From: Membranipora membranacea
Lineage: Eukaryota > Bryozoa > Gymnolaemata > Cheilostomatida > Membraniporidae
Assembly: GCA_914767715.1 (NCBI GenBank)
Contig: OU612068.1
Span: 25,730,001 to 25,794,000 of the forward strand
Length of the DNA: 64,000 nt
Reading direction: 5' to 3'
Shown here: positions 61,869 through 64,000 of the stretch, in pieces
Layout of the letters: every line of letters starts with the position of its first letter
Numbering within the stretch: position 1 is the first letter of the stretch
The notes under the pieces: model-generated
Told to the model about the DNA's origin: nothing
The model's input: the letters and a program-made list of their open reading frames with translations, nothing else
The model's database searches: none
Position numbers and translations under genes: made by a program

Positions 61869-64000
61869 ACAGATAATAATGATGTGATGTGCACTTACAA
61901 ATTATCCTAACCCCATAGCACCTGCTTTATTTTGATTAAGTGTGGCTTTATTCAGTCACAAGCCATCTTGCAGTCATTCTACTTTTGGTTGAGTGAAGAG
62001 GCAATAGAAAACCACTAAAAAGGCTACTCAAGATTCCTACCATATATTATGAATAGTTCAGGAGTATATTAATTGCTTGAGCATTGAGTATTGGTCAAGA
62101 TGTAATCAATATTTATGGAATAATATCGATTGTCTCCTGTTTAATTTGTAAAATTTAATGTTGATGGGATTGGTTAGCTAAGAATCTCTAGCTGATATCT
62201 GCCAAGGTATCCAAACTATGTACCTCATCTTACTTGGCCTTTCAAGACTTGAAAGTCTATCTAGCATGTTAGTCAAGCACGTAGATGTCTGTCAAAAAGC
62301 GTTGTGTTGGTGACAACTGTTGTTGTGTCACCACTAATAACCTAATGGATTGCTTGTCACTAGTTTGGGAATGTATTTTCTTTGAAGTGGGGAGAGATGT
62401 TGTACATGTCCTTACCAGCATTATGGCCTCTATGGAGATTGTATTCACTGTAAACTGGAAGCCAAATACACTGATAAATATCGCTGAACTATCCGATTAA
62501 CTGCAGAGTACATTGCCTCCAGTTTACTGAGCCTCCACTTCAAGTAGTATGTGTGGCCTCTGAGGATACTATGATCTCATTTTTGTTTACCTCATTTTAA
62601 CAGAGCTATTTCTTTTATTTTCTGATTTAGAGCATAAGTTGTATGTTGAGCCCAATTCACATTAATTTTGTACATTATTCGCAAAATGGCACCTAAGTCA
62701 CTTTGGGCCAGAGTTGTGTTGTGTATAAGGCAATTCCATAAATTATTTTACAAAAGCAGTAGTTCAATTTATAGGTGTCTAGTCACGGTCATTGTAGCAA
62801 ATAAATAAGAATTTATAATATTTTTGTAAATTCCAAAGTGTTTCAGTTCATTTTAGTGGGTTAAAAGGTTTTAGAATTCATATCTGTCTCTTTTTTTTAT
62901 ATCATTATCTAAGTACCACTAAGTATTCACCGACATTTAGTACATAATCCCAAAGGTTGTTTATTTTTCAATAAATGCAATAAACATTTTTTTTGTTACT
63001 CAGCACATTGATCACTTTCTCTTCAAGTAGGAGGAAAGAAGTCTGCAAGTTCAACAAAAGCTGCTACCTGTCTTGACAAGCTTTGTTCGGTGACAGGCTA
63101 GAGTGACCTATCTATGCATTAGTATTAGTGTAAGACTAGTTTTTGGAACTATAATATAATCATGAGCGACCACTAGTAAAGTAAGTTAGGCAATGACTAA
63201 CTCCTATTGTGAAGCTCCAGATCATGCAGGAACGCAAGGTTATAACTATAAGAAGATTGACTTGGTTAACCCACCAACTGTAATTAAAGAATGGTGCATA
63301 TTTAGAAGACAGAGAACAAAGAAGGATATGAGAAAAAGATGTTCGATGAAAAAATTTGTCTAGTCGAGAAATCAAAGGGCTGCATTTTTATTGAAGGGAT
63401 TTGGCTTTAAAATACTCTAGGTTAATGTTACCCCCTCTCCCCTGAGCAATAATTAGCCAGTTTATTTCTTCAAGATAGCTCCAGGTTATATGTAGTATTG
63501 CAGCATCAAGTGCCATTTTTCATATGAGTTATTAAGGTCTTTTGTAAGCACTTTAATTGGCTTGGGTTGTATATCTAGATTCTAGCGCATTTGGCCAAGT
63601 CTTTAACTCCTTGATTTGGCTAACTGATTTTTATTCAAATGTCTATACTCTCCACTCTCCATCGTGAAATGTGAGCACCACAAGGATTGACTGCGTCCTC
63701 GTTATAACTGTTTTTGCGGCTTCAAAAAACGCCAACGCCAAAGCTATTGAACTTCATTTGTGAGAGTGTCATCATGCATAATGCCATCACGAAGGGTGGT
63801 CCTAGATTTCACAGTTTGTGCTAAAAACAAGTTTTTTATGGTATACATTTGTTAAAGGCCCAATATCTGCAAGCAATACATTAGTGTACAACCTAAAGTC
63901 CGTGTAAATTTTTAGTTTTTTTTGTGATATATCGATGTTTGGGAGCTTACCCTTTACAAAAAACTGGCCTGTACGAAGGCGACCATAAACATGTAAAATA
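61869..64000. other. 3' region of F1B, no gene recognised
   Basis: Copy of 5138-7269 with the same probable polyadenylation signals. No further exon recognised. Confidence 0.5.

Larger units (their letters stand above)
56779..64000. repeat. Second copy of the F1 region (with 1-7269)
   Basis: Direct near-identical repeat of the first 7.27 kb, running off the right end. The offset moves from 56779 to 56731 through small indels; the largest is a deletion of about 40 bases relative to 3110-3153 in an intron. Divergence is around 1% by eye, in exons and introns alike. The matching left edge in copy 1 is at the window start, so the true limits are unknown. Confidence 0.95.

Noticed and set aside
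1-64000. CRISPR arrays, operons, bacterial promoters or ribosome binding sites
   Set aside because: The sequence has introns and animal retrotransposons; the repeats seen are not spaced like CRISPR arrays.

Overview
The window looks like nuclear DNA of an animal, most likely a marine invertebrate. Genes are split by introns with GT/AG borders. Extracellular domains (F5/8 type C, PAN/apple, C-type lectin) sit on exons whose borders are mostly phase 1. The DNA is AT-rich and full of degraded non-LTR retrotransposons, tRNA-related repeats and short inverted-repeat elements. The phylum cannot be fixed from sequence alone. Gene models below were built by hand from open frames, splice signals and phase matching between exons.

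Layout. (1) 1-7269 holds an F-box/leucine-rich-repeat gene of 7 recognisable exons (F1A). (2) 8936-10314 is the start of an unrecognised gene (gene A), followed by a CR1/L2-like LINE remnant with a (CATA)n tail. (3) 14396-17046 is a predicted type I membrane protein (gene B) with a probable beta-propeller ectodomain. (4) 18799-22300 is an F5/8C lectin pseudogene broken by a frameshift, a LINE and hAT-like short elements. (5) 22601-28820 and 31786-37991 are two near-identical direct copies of a 6.2 kb unit. Each carries a 4-exon secreted F5/8C lectin gene, a reverse-strand LINE fragment, and PAN plus C-type-lectin exons. An inverted F5/8C exon lies between them. (6) 38600-44240 is a transposon-rich stretch. 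(7) 44239-45030 is the last two exons of a second F-box gene (F2). (8) 47819-54694 is a full F-box/LRR paralogue (F3). (9) 56779-64000 repeats 1-7269 almost base for base (F1B) and runs off the window.

The two themes are intracellular F-box/LRR proteins, expected to be substrate receptors of SCF ubiquitin ligases, and secreted or membrane recognition proteins. Both families have duplicated locally and recently, and broken copies lie beside intact ones. This birth-and-death pattern fits a fast-evolving recognition or immune-type cluster, but that function is inference. The most unusual structural signal is that three short DNA-transposon-like families here each carry internal tRNA-like (A-box/B-box) modules, two of them with exact 8-bp target duplications.
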